From NCBI GenBank assembly GCA_900290095.1, contig OKQS01000002.1:1-64000 (forward strand): DNA of 64,000 bases, read 5' to 3'. The notes under the pieces are model-generated. The model was not told the DNA's origin, searched no databases, and was given only the letters and a program-made list of their open reading frames with translations. The DNA is from Khoudiadiopia massiliensis (GTDB lineage: Bacteria; Bacillota; Clostridia; Tissierellales; Peptoniphilaceae). Both the position numbers and the translations under genes were made by a program. This document shows, piece after piece, positions 50,881 through 60,352 of the stretch. Position 1 is the first letter of the stretch. Every line of letters starts with the position of its first letter.

Positions 50881-51651
50881 TTAAGCCTCCTCAATAACCT
50901 GTTCACCCGTCTCGGATTTTTCTCCCCCGAAAAGTTTTGATTCGGTCATTATCAGGAAGATTTCCTCAAGGCTCTTGTCCGGATAGCGGTCTTTCAGGTC
51001 CTCAAGAGTTCCCGTATAGGTGAGTTTTCCCTTGTTTATTATTGCTATCTGGTCGCAGAGCTTCTCGGCCACCTCTAAAACATGGGTTGAAAAGAGGACG
51101 GTGTTCCCATTGGCAGCATGCTCTTTCATCTTTTGTTTCAGAAGATATGAGGACTGGGGGTCCAGGCCGGTCATGGGCTCGTCCATAATCCAAAGATTAG
51201 GATTATGCATTAGTGCTGCAATAATATGAATTTTCTGTCTCATACCGTGTGAATAGGACTCAATGCGCTGGTTTACCACATCCTCCATTTCAAAATCTTT
51301 TAAAAGTTTTGACAACCTCTCATCTCTGGCAGAGGCATCAACCCCGTATACATCACATATGAAGGTTATGTATTCCAGCCCCTTAAGTGCCGTGAAAAGA
51401 TCCGGACTGTCCGCTATATATGCAAATTCCTGCTTGGCCCTTTCAGGTTCCTTGGCCATATCTATGCCGTTCAGGCTGATCTTGCCGCTGTCGGGTTTTA
51501 AAATCCCTGTGAGCATCTTTATTGTTGTGGTTTTTCCGGCACCGTTGGGCCCTATATATCCTGTGATGGTCCCGGGCTCCAGTGTAAGTGATAAATTATC
51601 TACGGCGACCTTCTTTCCATAGGTCTTAGTGACTGAATCTATTTTTATCAT
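50881..51651 (-). CDS. ABC transporter ATP-binding protein
   Basis: Export-type ABC ATPase (256 aa) with Walker A GPNGAGKTTT (34-43), Q-loop AYIADSPDLF, signature YSHGMRQKI, Walker B LWIMDEPMTGLD and H-loop STHVLE. The signature YSHGM replaces LSGGQ, as in many ABC-2 drug/peptide exporters. After residue ~215 there is a short C-terminal extension. AGGAG precedes the ATG. Confidence 0.93.
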   Translation of the reverse strand: MIKIDSVTKTYGKKVAVDNLSLTLEPGTITGYIGPNGAGKTTTIKMLTGILKPDSGKISLNGIDMAKEPERAKQEFAYIADSPDLFTALKGLEYITFICDVYGVDASARDERLSKLLKDFEMEDVVNQRIESYSHGMRQKIHIIAALMHNPNLWIMDEPMTGLDPQSSYLLKQKMKEHAANGNTVLFSTHVLEVAEKLCDQIAIINKGKLTYTGTLEDLKDRYPDKSLEEIFLIMTESKLFGGEKSETGEQVIEEA

Positions 51652-51722
51652 TTTTGTTCTCCTAAAAAAATTAAATTTTTACCTATTCTATAATTTTCCT
51701 ACATTAACAAGTCGCTTTTCTG

Positions 51723-51750
51723 ATTTTAGCACAATTTTTTACTTTGACAA
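51723..51750 (-). promoter_or_regulatory. ABC exporter promoter
   Basis: Minus-strand TTGTCA (51745-51750), 16-base spacer, TAAAAT (51723-51728), between the A24 peptidase stop and the ATPase. Confidence 0.6.
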
Positions 51751-51755
51751 TATTT

Positions 51756-52229
51756 CTAGATATATATTAGCATCAGAAAAATTATAAATGCGGCAAAAAC
51801 AAATGGAGCCAGGGGAAGCTTGTCAATCTTGACCTTTCTGAGCTTTAAGAGAGCCGCCCGGGAAAGCAAAAGGATAAAAGATAGGGCCATTAATAGGAGA
51901 GCTGCCGGGCCCAAATACAATACCAGGGTCCCAATAAGCTTGACGTCCCCCATTCCCAAGGCCTCAGGCATAAGGATTGCCAATAAAAATAAAATAAGAG
52001 TGACCGTAAAGGCTAAGAGCAAGCGTAAATACAGGTCCCGCAAAGCCGGCCCCATAGCCGGCCTATCAAAAGAGTATGAATGTAGAATTGATAAGATATC
52101 GGAAGTAAGCTTGAATATTGCCAAAACCGAGAGCTTTTTATTGCTTATAAGACAAGACTCATGATCTTCTTTTGCCAAAATCATGAGCCCGAAAAATAAA
52201 AACAGATTATTTACCAATTTGATATCCAT
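51756..52229 (-). CDS. A24-family (prepilin-type) aspartic peptidase
   Basis: Membrane peptidase (157 aa) with about five hydrophobic segments. It keeps the two catalytic regions of type IV prepilin peptidases: an Asp in LAKEDHESCLISNKKL (first site) and GMGDVKLIG (second site). The N-methyltransferase domain of PilD is absent; the size is that of short CpaA/TadV-like enzymes. No pilin or tad genes are in the window, so its substrates lie elsewhere. GGAGGAAGG precedes the ATG. Confidence 0.85.
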   Translation of the reverse strand: MDIKLVNNLFLFFGLMILAKEDHESCLISNKKLSVLAIFKLTSDILSILHSYSFDRPAMGPALRDLYLRLLLAFTVTLILFLLAILMPEALGMGDVKLIGTLVLYLGPAALLLMALSFILLLSRAALLKLRKVKIDKLPLAPFVFAAFIIFLMLIYI

Positions 52230-52310
52230 AGCCTTCCTCCTCTACCGGCAAGTAAAGGCTATCAGAATTTAAAGAAAATTGTGTCCCGAAATCTATTCCG
52301 CCCTTCCCAA

Positions 52311-53213
52311 TTAGTCCTCGGGAAAATTCAAAATAGTCCTGTCCCCGTCCCTTCCGAACCTGACTGTCGGATTTATTTCCTTGACTGCTTTTTCATAAAA
52401 TGACTGGTTCCTGAATGAGGGGCTGTAATGAGTAAGCCAGGTTTGTGAGCACCCGGCTTCTGTGGCCAATTGGCAGGCTTCCCAAGTGGTCATGTGTTTT
52501 TTCTCCCTGGCAGATTGGTCCTTTTCCCGGTCTGCATAGATCCCCTCAGTGACCAAGAGGTCCACTCCCTTGGCAGCTTCCAAAAGATTTTTACAGGGCC
52601 TGGTGTCGGTCGAGTAGACCAGGGAGATGCCCTTTCTCTCTTCTCCTCTCACCATCTCGGGCCTTATCTTTTTAAGGCCCAAGCGCACGGACTCGCCCTT
52701 CTGAAGCTTGTTCCAATATTGGACCGGTATTTCCAACTCCTTGGCCTTTTCGGGCAGAAACTTGGGCAGCCGGCCTATATCAAAGCGGTAACCATAGCAT
52801 TCTATGTTGTGCTTGACCGAAAAGGGGCTGATCTTGACGCCGAAACTTTCCAGGCCCTCTTCATGGACCGAGTGGAAAATCACATCAAAGGGAACTGCAA
52901 CAACAACGCACAGGGAGGCTATGACAGGCTCTATCTTTGAGGGCCCTATAATATGGACCGGGTCCTTCCTGCCGTCTGTTCCCATAGATGAAAGCAGGCC
53001 GGAAATCCCGGCAACGTGGTCCCCATGTATGTGGGTGAAGCAGATTGTATCTATTGAATGCATGGACCATGCATATTTTCTAATTGCTACCTGACTGCCC
53101 TCGCCACAATCCACAAGTATTGAATGTCCTTCATGGCGGAGCATCAAGGAAGTCAGATGACGGCCCGGCAGGGGCATCATTCCCCCCGTGCCTAAAAGAC
53201 AAACATCGAGCAT
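52311..53213 (-). CDS. rnz: Ribonuclease Z
   Basis: Metallo-beta-lactamase-fold tRNA 3' endonuclease (300 aa), needed because tRNA genes such as the tRNA-Ser here do not encode CCA. The Zn motif is THIHGDHVAG (HxHxDH), followed by SVKHNIECYGYRF, STDTRPC and THYSP. AAAGGGAG precedes the ATG, 22 bases after the GNAT gene. Same transcription unit as the GNAT gene. Confidence 0.93.
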   Translation of the reverse strand: MLDVCLLGTGGMMPLPGRHLTSLMLRHEGHSILVDCGEGSQVAIRKYAWSMHSIDTICFTHIHGDHVAGISGLLSSMGTDGRKDPVHIIGPSKIEPVIASLCVVVAVPFDVIFHSVHEEGLESFGVKISPFSVKHNIECYGYRFDIGRLPKFLPEKAKELEIPVQYWNKLQKGESVRLGLKKIRPEMVRGEERKGISLVYSTDTRPCKNLLEAAKGVDLLVTEGIYADREKDQSAREKKHMTTWEACQLATEAGCSQTWLTHYSPSFRNQSFYEKAVKEINPTVRFGRDGDRTILNFPED

Positions 53214-53235
53214 CTTCTCTCCCTTTCTCTTTAAC

Positions 53236-53766
53236 TTATATTTTCTTCTGATAGGCCAACCTGTCAGTTCCGTCCAGGACTTTTATTATCCCGCACAGGC
53301 TGAAGCCGTGTTTTTTTAAAGCATTTCTCATTGGAAGGTTTTTCTCGTGAGTATCTATCTTGAGATTGTCACCAACACTGAAAGCATAGGCCAGCATCTC
53401 TTTGAAAGCACCCTTTTTCCCCCTTCTTCCCGCTAAAATATGCAGGGAAATATAGGGGAGGTCATTGAGCCAGGCCCCCTTATGGTCCTTATAGTCCCAT
53501 ATTTTCTCATATTGGGGAACATCTCCCTTGACCAGGCCGAAGACTCCTGCGATTTCGGAACAGGCGGGATTATCTTTGCCCACCCAATCATCTTCAACCA
53601 GAAGGTAAAGTTCTCCTCTGTCTATATACTCCTCGAATTCCTTTTTCTCGGGTCTCTTATTCCCCCATTGATCGGGATTGCCGTTTTCCCGCATAAATTC
53701 TCTGGCTTCTTCATATATAGGCAATATGCATGGAAGGTCTTTATGGTACGCTTTGACTACTCTCAT
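53236..53766 (-). CDS. GNAT family N-acetyltransferase
   Basis: Acetyltransferase-like protein (176 aa). The N-terminal helix region (MRVVKAYHKDLPCILPIYEEAREFM) and the central strand (EIAGVFGLVKGD) fit the GNAT fold; the acetyl-CoA loop is the GRRGKKGAFKEM segment (R/Q-x-x-G-x-G/A pattern), followed by TFEKN-like IDTHEKNLPMRNALKKHGFSLCG. Substrate unknown. GGGGGA precedes the ATG; first gene with rnz. Confidence 0.88.
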   Translation of the reverse strand: MRVVKAYHKDLPCILPIYEEAREFMRENGNPDQWGNKRPEKKEFEEYIDRGELYLLVEDDWVGKDNPACSEIAGVFGLVKGDVPQYEKIWDYKDHKGAWLNDLPYISLHILAGRRGKKGAFKEMLAYAFSVGDNLKIDTHEKNLPMRNALKKHGFSLCGIIKVLDGTDRLAYQKKI

Positions 53767-53800
53767 ATCTTTTCCCCCATTCCAATATTTGATATCCTTA

Positions 53801-53829
53801 TTAATAGATTATATGAGATTGGCTGTCAA
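53801..53829 (-). promoter_or_regulatory. GNAT-rnz promoter
   Basis: Minus-strand TTGACA (53824-53829), 17-base spacer, TATTAA (53801-53806), 35 bases before the GNAT ATG. Confidence 0.65.
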
Positions 53830-53887
53830 AATAAAAATTCTTTCAAGTGATGACAGTTAAAGTCCAAAGTCAAATGGAGGTTTGAAA

Positions 53888-55738
53888 ATGAAAAGAAAAT
53901 CGTTCCTATGTTTATTAATGGCCCTGATTATGGTTATAGGTTTTATCCCGACCAAATCTCAGGCCTCATCAACATCCTACCTGGTTAGGATCCCGGGCCA
54001 ATATGATGGAACCGACAGGGCAAAACTTTTAAATGAAATAAACAGGATCCGTAAAGAAGCCTGTGATGAAAGGATTTACCACAGAGACCTGGGAAGAAAC
54101 CTGAGTCCGGATGACTACAGTCCCCTAAGATGGAGTTCCGCCCTTGAAGCGACCGCTATGATGAGATCGGCTGAAGCAAGTCTTGTTTCAATGCACCTGC
54201 GTCCTAACGGTGAGGATATATACAGCATATATCCGAATTTCTCATCCGCTGCCGAGAATCTGGCTTCTATGCCACTTGTAAAGGATTCTTCTGAAAGGGC
54301 CCTCCGCCTTTGGTATGAAGAAAAAAGGAATATAGGAGCAAATCTTGACCCGGATAAATATCCGACCGGCCACTATATGAATATAATAAATCCGGAATTC
54401 AACAGGGTGGCAATGGCCACATTTATTAATCCCAAATCAAACCTGGCCTGCAGCTCTCAGATGAGCCTGTCCAAGAGTTCAAGCGATAGCGGTGTGAGTG
54501 TTTCAGGCCCCTTGGCTTCTGAATATACAAAGGAATTAAGCCTGATGGTTGAGGTTGAGCCGGGTGCTTCCTGCAGCCTGTCCTCTTTTAAAATTGAAAC
54601 CGTTAAAGACCAAGCAAACAGGGTCAAGGCCTTTCTAACTGCCAAGCTCAACAGCCCCAACTACGAGGGAAGCGTAACACTTGACGAGGTCGAGTGGAAG
54701 ACTTCCGATCATGAAATTGCCGGGACCAAGACCACACAGTCTTCGCTTGAAATTGAAACTAAAAAATTAGGCAAGCTTACCCTCGAAGCCTATATAAGAG
54801 GCCAGAAGATGGCTTCGAAGACGGTGTCTCTGGATGCAGTATCTTCTTCCAATTTTAAACGCCTTGCCGGGAAAAACAGGATTGAAACGGCTATTGCAGT
54901 TTCAAAATATTTCTACAAGGCAGGAGATTGTTCAACTGCTGTTATAGCCCGGGCAGATGAGTTTGCGGATGCCCTCTCAGCAGTGCCACTTGCCGCCCAG
55001 GCTAAAGCCCCCATACTTTTAAGTGATTCCAAAACCTTAAGTGCCGGAATAAAAGCGGAACTCAAAAGGCTTGGAGTCGAAACTGTTATTATGGTGGGTG
55101 GAGAAAATGCTCTTTCAAAGGGAGTTGAAAAATCTCTTGAAGCTATAGGTTCTGTAAATGTTGTTAGGGTTGCCGGAGAAAACCGCTGCCAAACTTCCAT
55201 AAATATAGCAAAAATGTTCAAGTCCAATGGAGGAGATACACAAAAAGCATACTTTGCTTCATCTGTGTCCTTCCCCGATGCCCTGTCAGTTGGCCCCCTG
55301 GCTTCCATTAATAACCATCCTGTGATCCTTGTCGATCCTTCATCAGTATCACAAGAGACCTTAAAAGCCGTCAAGGATCTGGGTGTGGAGTCTTCGTATA
55401 TAGTCGGCGGCCCCAATGCCGTATCAAATGCTGTGGCTAAAAAGCTTCCGAGCATTATTGAAAGAATCTACGGCCAAAACAGATTTGGAACATCCGCTGC
55501 AATAGCACAAAAATTCAGCGAGCCTGCATCAGCCTTCTTGGCAACAGGGGAAAATTTTGCCGATGCCCTGGCTTGTGGCCCCCTTGCAGCCAAATCAATG
55601 AATCCCATACTTTTGGTTGGGAAAAAGGGCTTTGATCCAAGCTTAAAGTCATATATAAATAATGCCGGATTGGAAAGCTTCTACGTTGTCGGCGGCCCCA
55701 TGGTTATATCCGACAAGGTTCTTAAAGGCATAAGATAA
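53888..55738 (+). CDS. Secreted CAP-domain protein with three CWB2 repeats
   Basis: Exported wall protein (616 aa). Signal peptide (1-27, ending KSQAS), then a CAP/SCP domain (about 40-190: LLNEINRIRKEAC, LRWSSALEATAMMRSAEAS, AAENLAS, GHYMNIINPEFNRVAMATF). The CAP cavity residues are only partly as expected: the first His is in SMHLRPNG, the second in GHYMNI. After a beta-rich linker (~215-320) three CWB2 modules follow (KRLAGKNRIETA, VRVAGENRCQTS, ERIYGQNRFGTS). The real start is the ATG with GGAGG 7 bases upstream. purE follows after 32 bases, so it may share the message. Confidence 0.9.
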   Translation: MKRKSFLCLLMALIMVIGFIPTKSQASSTSYLVRIPGQYDGTDRAKLLNEINRIRKEACDERIYHRDLGRNLSPDDYSPLRWSSALEATAMMRSAEASLVSMHLRPNGEDIYSIYPNFSSAAENLASMPLVKDSSERALRLWYEEKRNIGANLDPDKYPTGHYMNIINPEFNRVAMATFINPKSNLACSSQMSLSKSSSDSGVSVSGPLASEYTKELSLMVEVEPGASCSLSSFKIETVKDQANRVKAFLTAKLNSPNYEGSVTLDEVEWKTSDHEIAGTKTTQSSLEIETKKLGKLTLEAYIRGQKMASKTVSLDAVSSSNFKRLAGKNRIETAIAVSKYFYKAGDCSTAVIARADEFADALSAVPLAAQAKAPILLSDSKTLSAGIKAELKRLGVETVIMVGGENALSKGVEKSLEAIGSVNVVRVAGENRCQTSINIAKMFKSNGGDTQKAYFASSVSFPDALSVGPLASINNHPVILVDPSSVSQETLKAVKDLGVESSYIVGGPNAVSNAVAKKLPSIIERIYGQNRFGTSAAIAQKFSEPASAFLATGENFADALACGPLAAKSMNPILLVGKKGFDPSLKSYINNAGLESFYVVGGPMVISDKVLKGIR

Positions 55739-55770
55739 GAATATATTTATAGAAGGGATAGGAGATTATA

Positions 55771-56265
55771 ATGAAAAAAGTTGCAATAATAATGGGAAGT
55801 GACTCGGACCTTCCAATCGTTGAAAAATGCACAAAAATGTTGGATGAATTGGGTGTACCCTATGAGGCCCATGTGTTTTCCGCCCACAGGTCACCTGATG
55901 AGACCATGAATTTCGCCCGCAAAGCGGAAGAAAAGGGATTCGGTGTTTTAATCGGAGTGGCCGGCATGGCGGCCCACCTGGCCGGAAGCTTGGCAGCAAA
56001 TACCTGCCTGCCTGTAATAGGTATTCCCTGTAAATCAGCTGCCTTGGAAGGCTTGGACGCCCTCCTTTCCACTGTTATGATGCCTTCCGGAATACCTGTG
56101 GCAACTGTTGCTATTGATGGCGGAAAAAATGCAGCCATCCTGGCCGCCCAGATCATTTCACTTACAGATGATGCCTTAATGGCAAGACTTAAAGCCCAGC
56201 GAGAAGATGGCCACAAGGCCAATCTTGAAAAAAATAGAAAAGTTGAAGAGAAGCTTAATAAATAA
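55771..56265 (+). CDS. purE: AIR carboxylase / N5-CAIR mutase PurE
   Basis: PurE (164 aa) forms carboxyaminoimidazole ribotide in purine synthesis. MGSDSDLPI (8-16), FSAHRSPD, GVAGMAAHLAGS and MPSGIPVATVAIDGGKNAAILA are the active-site loops. No purK is in the window, so whether it acts as mutase (class I) or direct carboxylase (class II) is open. AGGAG precedes the ATG. Confidence 0.96.
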   Translation: MKKVAIIMGSDSDLPIVEKCTKMLDELGVPYEAHVFSAHRSPDETMNFARKAEEKGFGVLIGVAGMAAHLAGSLAANTCLPVIGIPCKSAALEGLDALLSTVMMPSGIPVATVAIDGGKNAAILAAQIISLTDDALMARLKAQREDGHKANLEKNRKVEEKLNK

Positions 56266-56302
56266 AGTTTTAAATATTTTTAAATAAACGAATAAATTTT
56301 TG

Positions 56303-56330
56303 TTGAAAAGCCTGTTCAAAGTGGTATTAT
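56303..56330 (+). promoter_or_regulatory. purC promoter (candidate)
   Basis: TTGAAA (56303-56308), 16-base spacer, TATTAT (56325-56330). Confidence 0.55.
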
Positions 56331-56351
56331 AACAATGTTTCCTAAAGGCCC

Positions 56352-56373
56352 CCGGGGCTAAAAAGTTCCCCGG
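56352..56373 (+). promoter_or_regulatory. Stable hairpin in the purC leader
   Basis: CCGGGG (56352-56357) pairs with CCCCGG (56368-56373) across a 10-base loop, without a U tract, between the purC promoter and ribosome-binding site. It does not match the purine riboswitch. It may be a leader structure for purine control or mRNA stability. Confidence 0.45.
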
Positions 56374-56417
56374 CCATATCTACTTAAAATATTTTCTAGA
56401 TTTGAAAGGAGTTCTTC

Positions 56418-57131
56418 ATGGAGAAAAAAGAGCAGCTTTACGAAGGCAAGGCAAAAAAGGTCTATAAAACTGATGATCCTAACCTCTATATCGTTTCTTA
56501 CAAGGACGATGCAACTGCCGGAGACGGTGCAAAAAAAGGAACCATAGTAGGCAAGGGATCCATTAATAACCGGATGACCAATATGCTAATGCAGCTCTTG
56601 GAAAAGGAAGGTGTACCAACCCACTTTGTTGAGGAGTTGAACGACAGGGATACAGTAGTTAAAAAGGTTGAAATTGTGCCGCTTGAAGTCATTATGCGCA
56701 ATACTTCCGCCGGTTCCTTTGCTAAACGCTATGGCGTTGAAGAAGGAATAGACTTTGAAGAACCCACATTTGAATTTTCACTTAAAAACGATGACCTCCA
56801 CGATCCTCTGATCAATAAGAGCCACGTCATCGCACTTAAGCTTGCAACGAAGGAAGAGCTCGACAGGATCGAAGAGCTTTCACGCAAGGTTAATAACTTT
56901 TTGAAAGCGTTCTTCCTCAAGCATAATGTTAAGCTTGTTGATTTCAAGCTTGAATTCGGCCGCCTGCCGGACGGAACCATAGTATTGGCCGATGAGATCT
57001 CACCCGATACCTGCAGGTTCTGGGATACTGAAACCAATGAAAAGCTTGACAAGGACCGCTTCCGCCGTGACCTTGGAAATGTTGAGGACGCATATCAGGA
57101 AATGTTCCGCAGGGTAAATGAAGAACTTTAG
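56418..57131 (+). CDS. purC: SAICAR synthetase PurC
   Basis: PurC (237 aa) joins aspartate to CAIR with ATP. Family features: [10 protein letters not shown] (7-16) as the ATP P-loop-like region, [28 protein letters not shown]-like region, [13 protein letters not shown] near 195-207 and [17 protein letters not shown] precedes the ATG. It has its own promoter and is closed by a strong terminator. Confidence 0.97.
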   Translation: MEKKEQLYEGKAKKVYKTDDPNLYIVSYKDDATAGDGAKKGTIVGKGSINNRMTNMLMQLLEKEGVPTHFVEELNDRDTVVKKVEIVPLEVIMRNTSAGSFAKRYGVEEGIDFEEPTFEFSLKNDDLHDPLINKSHVIALKLATKEELDRIEELSRKVNNFLKAFFLKHNVKLVDFKLEFGRLPDGTIVLADEISPDTCRFWDTETNEKLDKDRFRRDLGNVEDAYQEMFRRVNEEL

Positions 57132-57139
57132 TGTATATA

Positions 57140-57180
57140 AAAGTCGCTGCATAGGCATATTTGCAGCGACTTTTTCTTTT
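57140..57180 (+). terminator. Terminator or attenuator between purC and purF
   Basis: AAAGTCGCTGCA (57140-57151) pairs perfectly with TGCAGCGACTTT (57162-57173), followed by TTCTTTT. It separates purEC from the seven downstream genes, which follow without another clear promoter; a partial -35/-10 (TTGAAT-17-TATGTC) is weak. Confidence 0.88.
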
Positions 57181-57234
57181 TGAATTTTTATCACTTTTTG
57201 ATTATGTCATATAAAGGACTTGAAAGGAATAAAT

Positions 57235-58659
57235 ATGGGAGCATTTTTCGGTTTGGTTTCCGACAGGGATGCTGTTGAAGATGTGTTTTACGGAACCGAC
57301 TACCTTTCTCACCTCGGAACTCACCTGGCCGGTATGGCCTGCTATGACAAGGAAATGGGCCTGCAGAGAGAAATTCATAATATAGAGAATTCCCCTTTCA
57401 GAACCAAGTTTGAGCATGTCTTCAGCGATATGAAGGGGACCTCATCCATAGCCTGCATTTCCGACAAGGACCCCCAGCCCCTGCTTATAAGATCTAAATT
57501 TGGAGCTTTTGCCCTGTGTTTTACCGGGGTCATAAAAAATAAAGATGAGCTGCTTGAGCAATATCTCAACTTGCCCGGTGCCCACTTTGATGCCATGACC
57601 GGTGGCCGGATCAATTCCTGTGAGCTTATTGCTGCCTTGATAAATCTCAAGGACAGCCTCACCGAAGGCATTACTTTTGTTCAAAATTCCATTAAAGGGA
57701 CTATGTCCCTCCTTATCATGTTGAATGACGGGAAAATCATCGCCTGCAGGGATAAGATGGGCAGGATTCCCCTTGTTATAGGGAAAAATGACTACGGAAT
57801 GTGTGCATCCTTTGAGTCCTTCGCCTTTCGCAAGTTGGGCTATAAGATTGTAAAGGAGCTCGGCCCCGGAGAGATTGTTGAGCTGGACCGTGACGGCTAC
57901 AAGCAGCTTGCAGAGGCCGGCAAGGAAGAAAGGATTTGTTCTTTTCTCTGGACATATTACGGTTATCCCACATCGACCTACAGAGGGATCGGGGTTGAGA
58001 GCGCTCGGAACCTGAACGGCAGGCTCATGGCCAAGTTCGATATGGAAAACAAGACCCTGCCCGATATTGACTATGTTGGAGGGGTCCCCGATTCCGGCGT
58101 TGGCCACGCCCTGGGCTATGCTTTCGAAAGCGGAATTCCCTATGCAAGGGCCATAATAAAGTATACGCCTACCTGGTCAAGGTCATTTACTCCTCCGGTC
58201 CAAAGCCAGAGGGACAGGGTGGCAAAGATGAAGCAGATCCCGGTTACCGACCTCATAAAAGATAAAAAGCTACTTTTTGTAGATGATTCCATTGTCAGGG
58301 GGACCCAGCTAAAAGGGACTGTCGGCTTCCTTTTCAGGGCCGGGGCTAAAGAAGTCCATATGAGGACGGCCTGTCCTCCCATAATGTACGGCTGCAAGTT
58401 CCTTGATTTTTCAAGGCAGGTTAGCCAAATGGAACTTTTAAGCAGACGTGTAATAGAAGAGCTTGAGGGTCCTGAGGGAGAAAACCACATAGATGAGTAT
58501 GCGGACTCCTGCACGGTCCGTAACAAGGCCATGAGAGAAGCCATAGCCAAAAAATTCGGCTTTTCTTCTCTGGGTTTCCAATCCCTGGATTATCTGATTA
58601 AGGCTATAGGCCTGTCCCCATGCAAGCTTTGCACCTATTGTTGGAACGGAAAGGAATAA
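57235..58659 (+). CDS. purF: Amidophosphoribosyltransferase PurF without the N-terminal glutaminase Cys
   Basis: PurF homolog (474 aa), which makes phosphoribosylamine from PRPP. The C-terminal PRTase domain is intact ([30 protein letters not shown] with the PRPP loop), and the Fe-S cysteines known from Bacillus PurF are represented in CKLCTYCW and YGCKF. The class II glutaminase domain starts MGAFFG, so Gly stands where the catalytic Cys (MCGI.G) should be; it should not hydrolyse glutamine and may use free ammonia or a partner. PurF forms of this kind (MGGFFG) are known from Bacteroidetes. AAAGGA precedes the ATG. Confidence 0.9.
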   Translation: MGAFFGLVSDRDAVEDVFYGTDYLSHLGTHLAGMACYDKEMGLQREIHNIENSPFRTKFEHVFSDMKGTSSIACISDKDPQPLLIRSKFGAFALCFTGVIKNKDELLEQYLNLPGAHFDAMTGGRINSCELIAALINLKDSLTEGITFVQNSIKGTMSLLIMLNDGKIIACRDKMGRIPLVIGKNDYGMCASFESFAFRKLGYKIVKELGPGEIVELDRDGYKQLAEAGKEERICSFLWTYYGYPTSTYRGIGVESARNLNGRLMAKFDMENKTLPDIDYVGGVPDSGVGHALGYAFESGIPYARAIIKYTPTWSRSFTPPVQSQRDRVAKMKQIPVTDLIKDKKLLFVDDSIVRGTQLKGTVGFLFRAGAKEVHMRTACPPIMYGCKFLDFSRQVSQMELLSRRVIEELEGPEGENHIDEYADSCTVRNKAMREAIAKKFGFSSLGFQSLDYLIKAIGLSPCKLCTYCWNGKE

Positions 58660-58661
58660 AA

Positions 58662-59687
58662 ATGAACAAATCTCAGTCCAAGGCCTATGAAGAAGCCGGC
58701 GTTGATATAAAGGCGGGCTATGAAGCCGTAAAACTCATGAAAAAACACCTGGAAAAGACCAAAAGGCCCGAAGTCCTTTCGTCAATAGGCGGTTTCGGCG
58801 GGCTTTTCCAATTGGGAAATAAGTATAAGGACCCGGTCCTTGTTTCGGGAACCGATGGGGTTGGGACAAAGCTGAAGCTGGCCTTTATGATGGATAAGCA
58901 CAATACCATAGGCCAGGATGCCGTTGCCATGTGCGTCAACGACATTATCTGCTCCGGCGCCGCCCCCCTCTTTTTCCTGGACTATATAGCCTGCGGTAAA
59001 AATGACCCTGTAAAAATAGCTTCAATCGTAGAAGGCGTTGCTCAGGGCTGCCTGCTCTCGGATTGTTCACTGATAGGCGGAGAAACCGCCGAAATGCCGG
59101 GTTTTTATCCGGAGGACGAATATGATCTGGCCGGATTTGCTGTCGGTGTAGTCGAAAAATCAAAAATTTTGGATATAGAAAATGTTGAGGAGGGTGACCT
59201 TCTCTTGGCCCTGCCCTCATCCGGATTACATTCCAACGGCTTTTCTCTGGTAAGAAAGATTTTAAGTGATAAGAATCTGTCCCTTGATCAGCCCTTCGGA
59301 AGCTCAAGCCTTGGCCGGGTTTTGCTTGAACCTACTAATATTTATGTCAAGCCGGTCCTCGCCCTCCTTGAAAAAATCGAAATCAAGGCCCTCAGCCATA
59401 TAACAGGTGGGGGATTCTATGAAAACATACCCAGGTCCCTGCCCCAAGGGCTGTCCGCTCAAATTGATCCCAAGCTCCTGAGAATTCCTGAAATTTTCCA
59501 TTTCATTCAGGAAGAGGGAAATATTTCGGACCACGATATGTTCAACACCTTCAACATGGGCTGCGGCATGGTGATAATTCTTTCTGAGAAAGACCTGAAT
59601 AAGGCCCGTGATATTCTTTCCGGCCTGGATTGGGACTCATTTGTGATAGGCAAGGTTGTAAAATCCGACTCCGGAGTCATACTATGA
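58662..59687 (+). CDS. purM: AIR synthetase PurM
   Basis: PurM (341 aa) closes the imidazole ring of FGAM with [17 protein letters not shown] (about 62), [19 protein letters not shown] and [16 protein letters not shown] are family motifs. The true start is the ATG at 58662, 2 bases after the purF stop, with AAGGA. purM-purN overlap by 4 bases. Confidence 0.97.
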   Translation: MNKSQSKAYEEAGVDIKAGYEAVKLMKKHLEKTKRPEVLSSIGGFGGLFQLGNKYKDPVLVSGTDGVGTKLKLAFMMDKHNTIGQDAVAMCVNDIICSGAAPLFFLDYIACGKNDPVKIASIVEGVAQGCLLSDCSLIGGETAEMPGFYPEDEYDLAGFAVGVVEKSKILDIENVEEGDLLLALPSSGLHSNGFSLVRKILSDKNLSLDQPFGSSSLGRVLLEPTNIYVKPVLALLEKIEIKALSHITGGGFYENIPRSLPQGLSAQIDPKLLRIPEIFHFIQEEGNISDHDMFNTFNMGCGMVIILSEKDLNKARDILSGLDWDSFVIGKVVKSDSGVIL

Positions 59688-60352
59688 CCGGTGTTTTTGA
59701 AGCTTATAAAAATGACAGGGCTAACAGAGAAAAAATAAAAATCGCGGTTTTTGTATCGGGCGGGGGAACCAACTTGGCCTCCTTGCTCAAGGAAGAAAGC
59801 CTGGGAAACATCCCCCACGGTCAAATTGACCTGGTCATATCTAACAGGAAGGATGCCTATGCCTTGGAAAGGGCTCGAGAGTCGGGGAAAAAAGCTGTTT
59901 ATATAAGATCTGATAAAAAGAATCCCGACCTCTTCGAAAATAAGGCCTTGGAGCTTTTAAAAGAGAATGAGATTGACCTCCTGGTTTTAGCCGGTTTCCT
60001 ATCAATACTCTCCCCGACCTTTATCAGCAAGTATCCCGACAGGATCCTAAATATCCACCCCTCCCTGATTCCCGCCTTTTGCGGCCCCGGCTATTACGGC
60101 ATAAAAGTCCATGAGAAGGCCCTGCAAAGAGGGGTCAAAGTCAGCGGAGCCACAGTCCATATGGTAAATGAGGTGACCGACGGGGGCAAGATCATAATGC
60201 AAAAAGCTGTCCCCGTCCTCGAAGGTGACAGTCCCGAAAGCCTCCAAAAAAGGATTATGGAGGAAGCCGAATGGGTTCTTTTGCCCAAGGCGGTTGAAAA
60301 ACTTTCTGAAAAAATATTTAAAGAAAGAGAAAGGAAGACCAATGCAAATTGA
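59684..60352 (+). CDS. purN: GAR formyltransferase PurN
   Basis: PurN (222 aa) formylates GAR with 10-formyl-THF. [18 protein letters not shown] (about 19) leads the fold; the catalytic residues are in [12 protein letters not shown] (Asn, His) and DGGKIIMQ (Asp). A short N-terminal extension precedes the fold. The ATG overlaps the purM stop (ATGA) with GGAG before it. Confidence 0.94.
   Translation: MTGVFEAYKNDRANREKIKIAVFVSGGGTNLASLLKEESLGNIPHGQIDLVISNRKDAYALERARESGKKAVYIRSDKKNPDLFENKALELLKENEIDLLVLAGFLSILSPTFISKYPDRILNIHPSLIPAFCGPGYYGIKVHEKALQRGVKVSGATVHMVNEVTDGGKIIMQKAVPVLEGDSPESLQKRIMEEAEWVLLPKAVEKLSEKIFKERERKTNAN

Noticed and set aside
56331-56410. Purine riboswitch before purC
   Set aside because: The conserved TATA...ATGG core and loop-loop pairing are absent; only a simple hairpin is seen.
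57182-57202. Half CIRCE-like TTTTTATCACT upstream of purF
   Set aside because: It shares 13 bases with the dnaJ site but lacks the second arm; probably A/T-rich coincidence.
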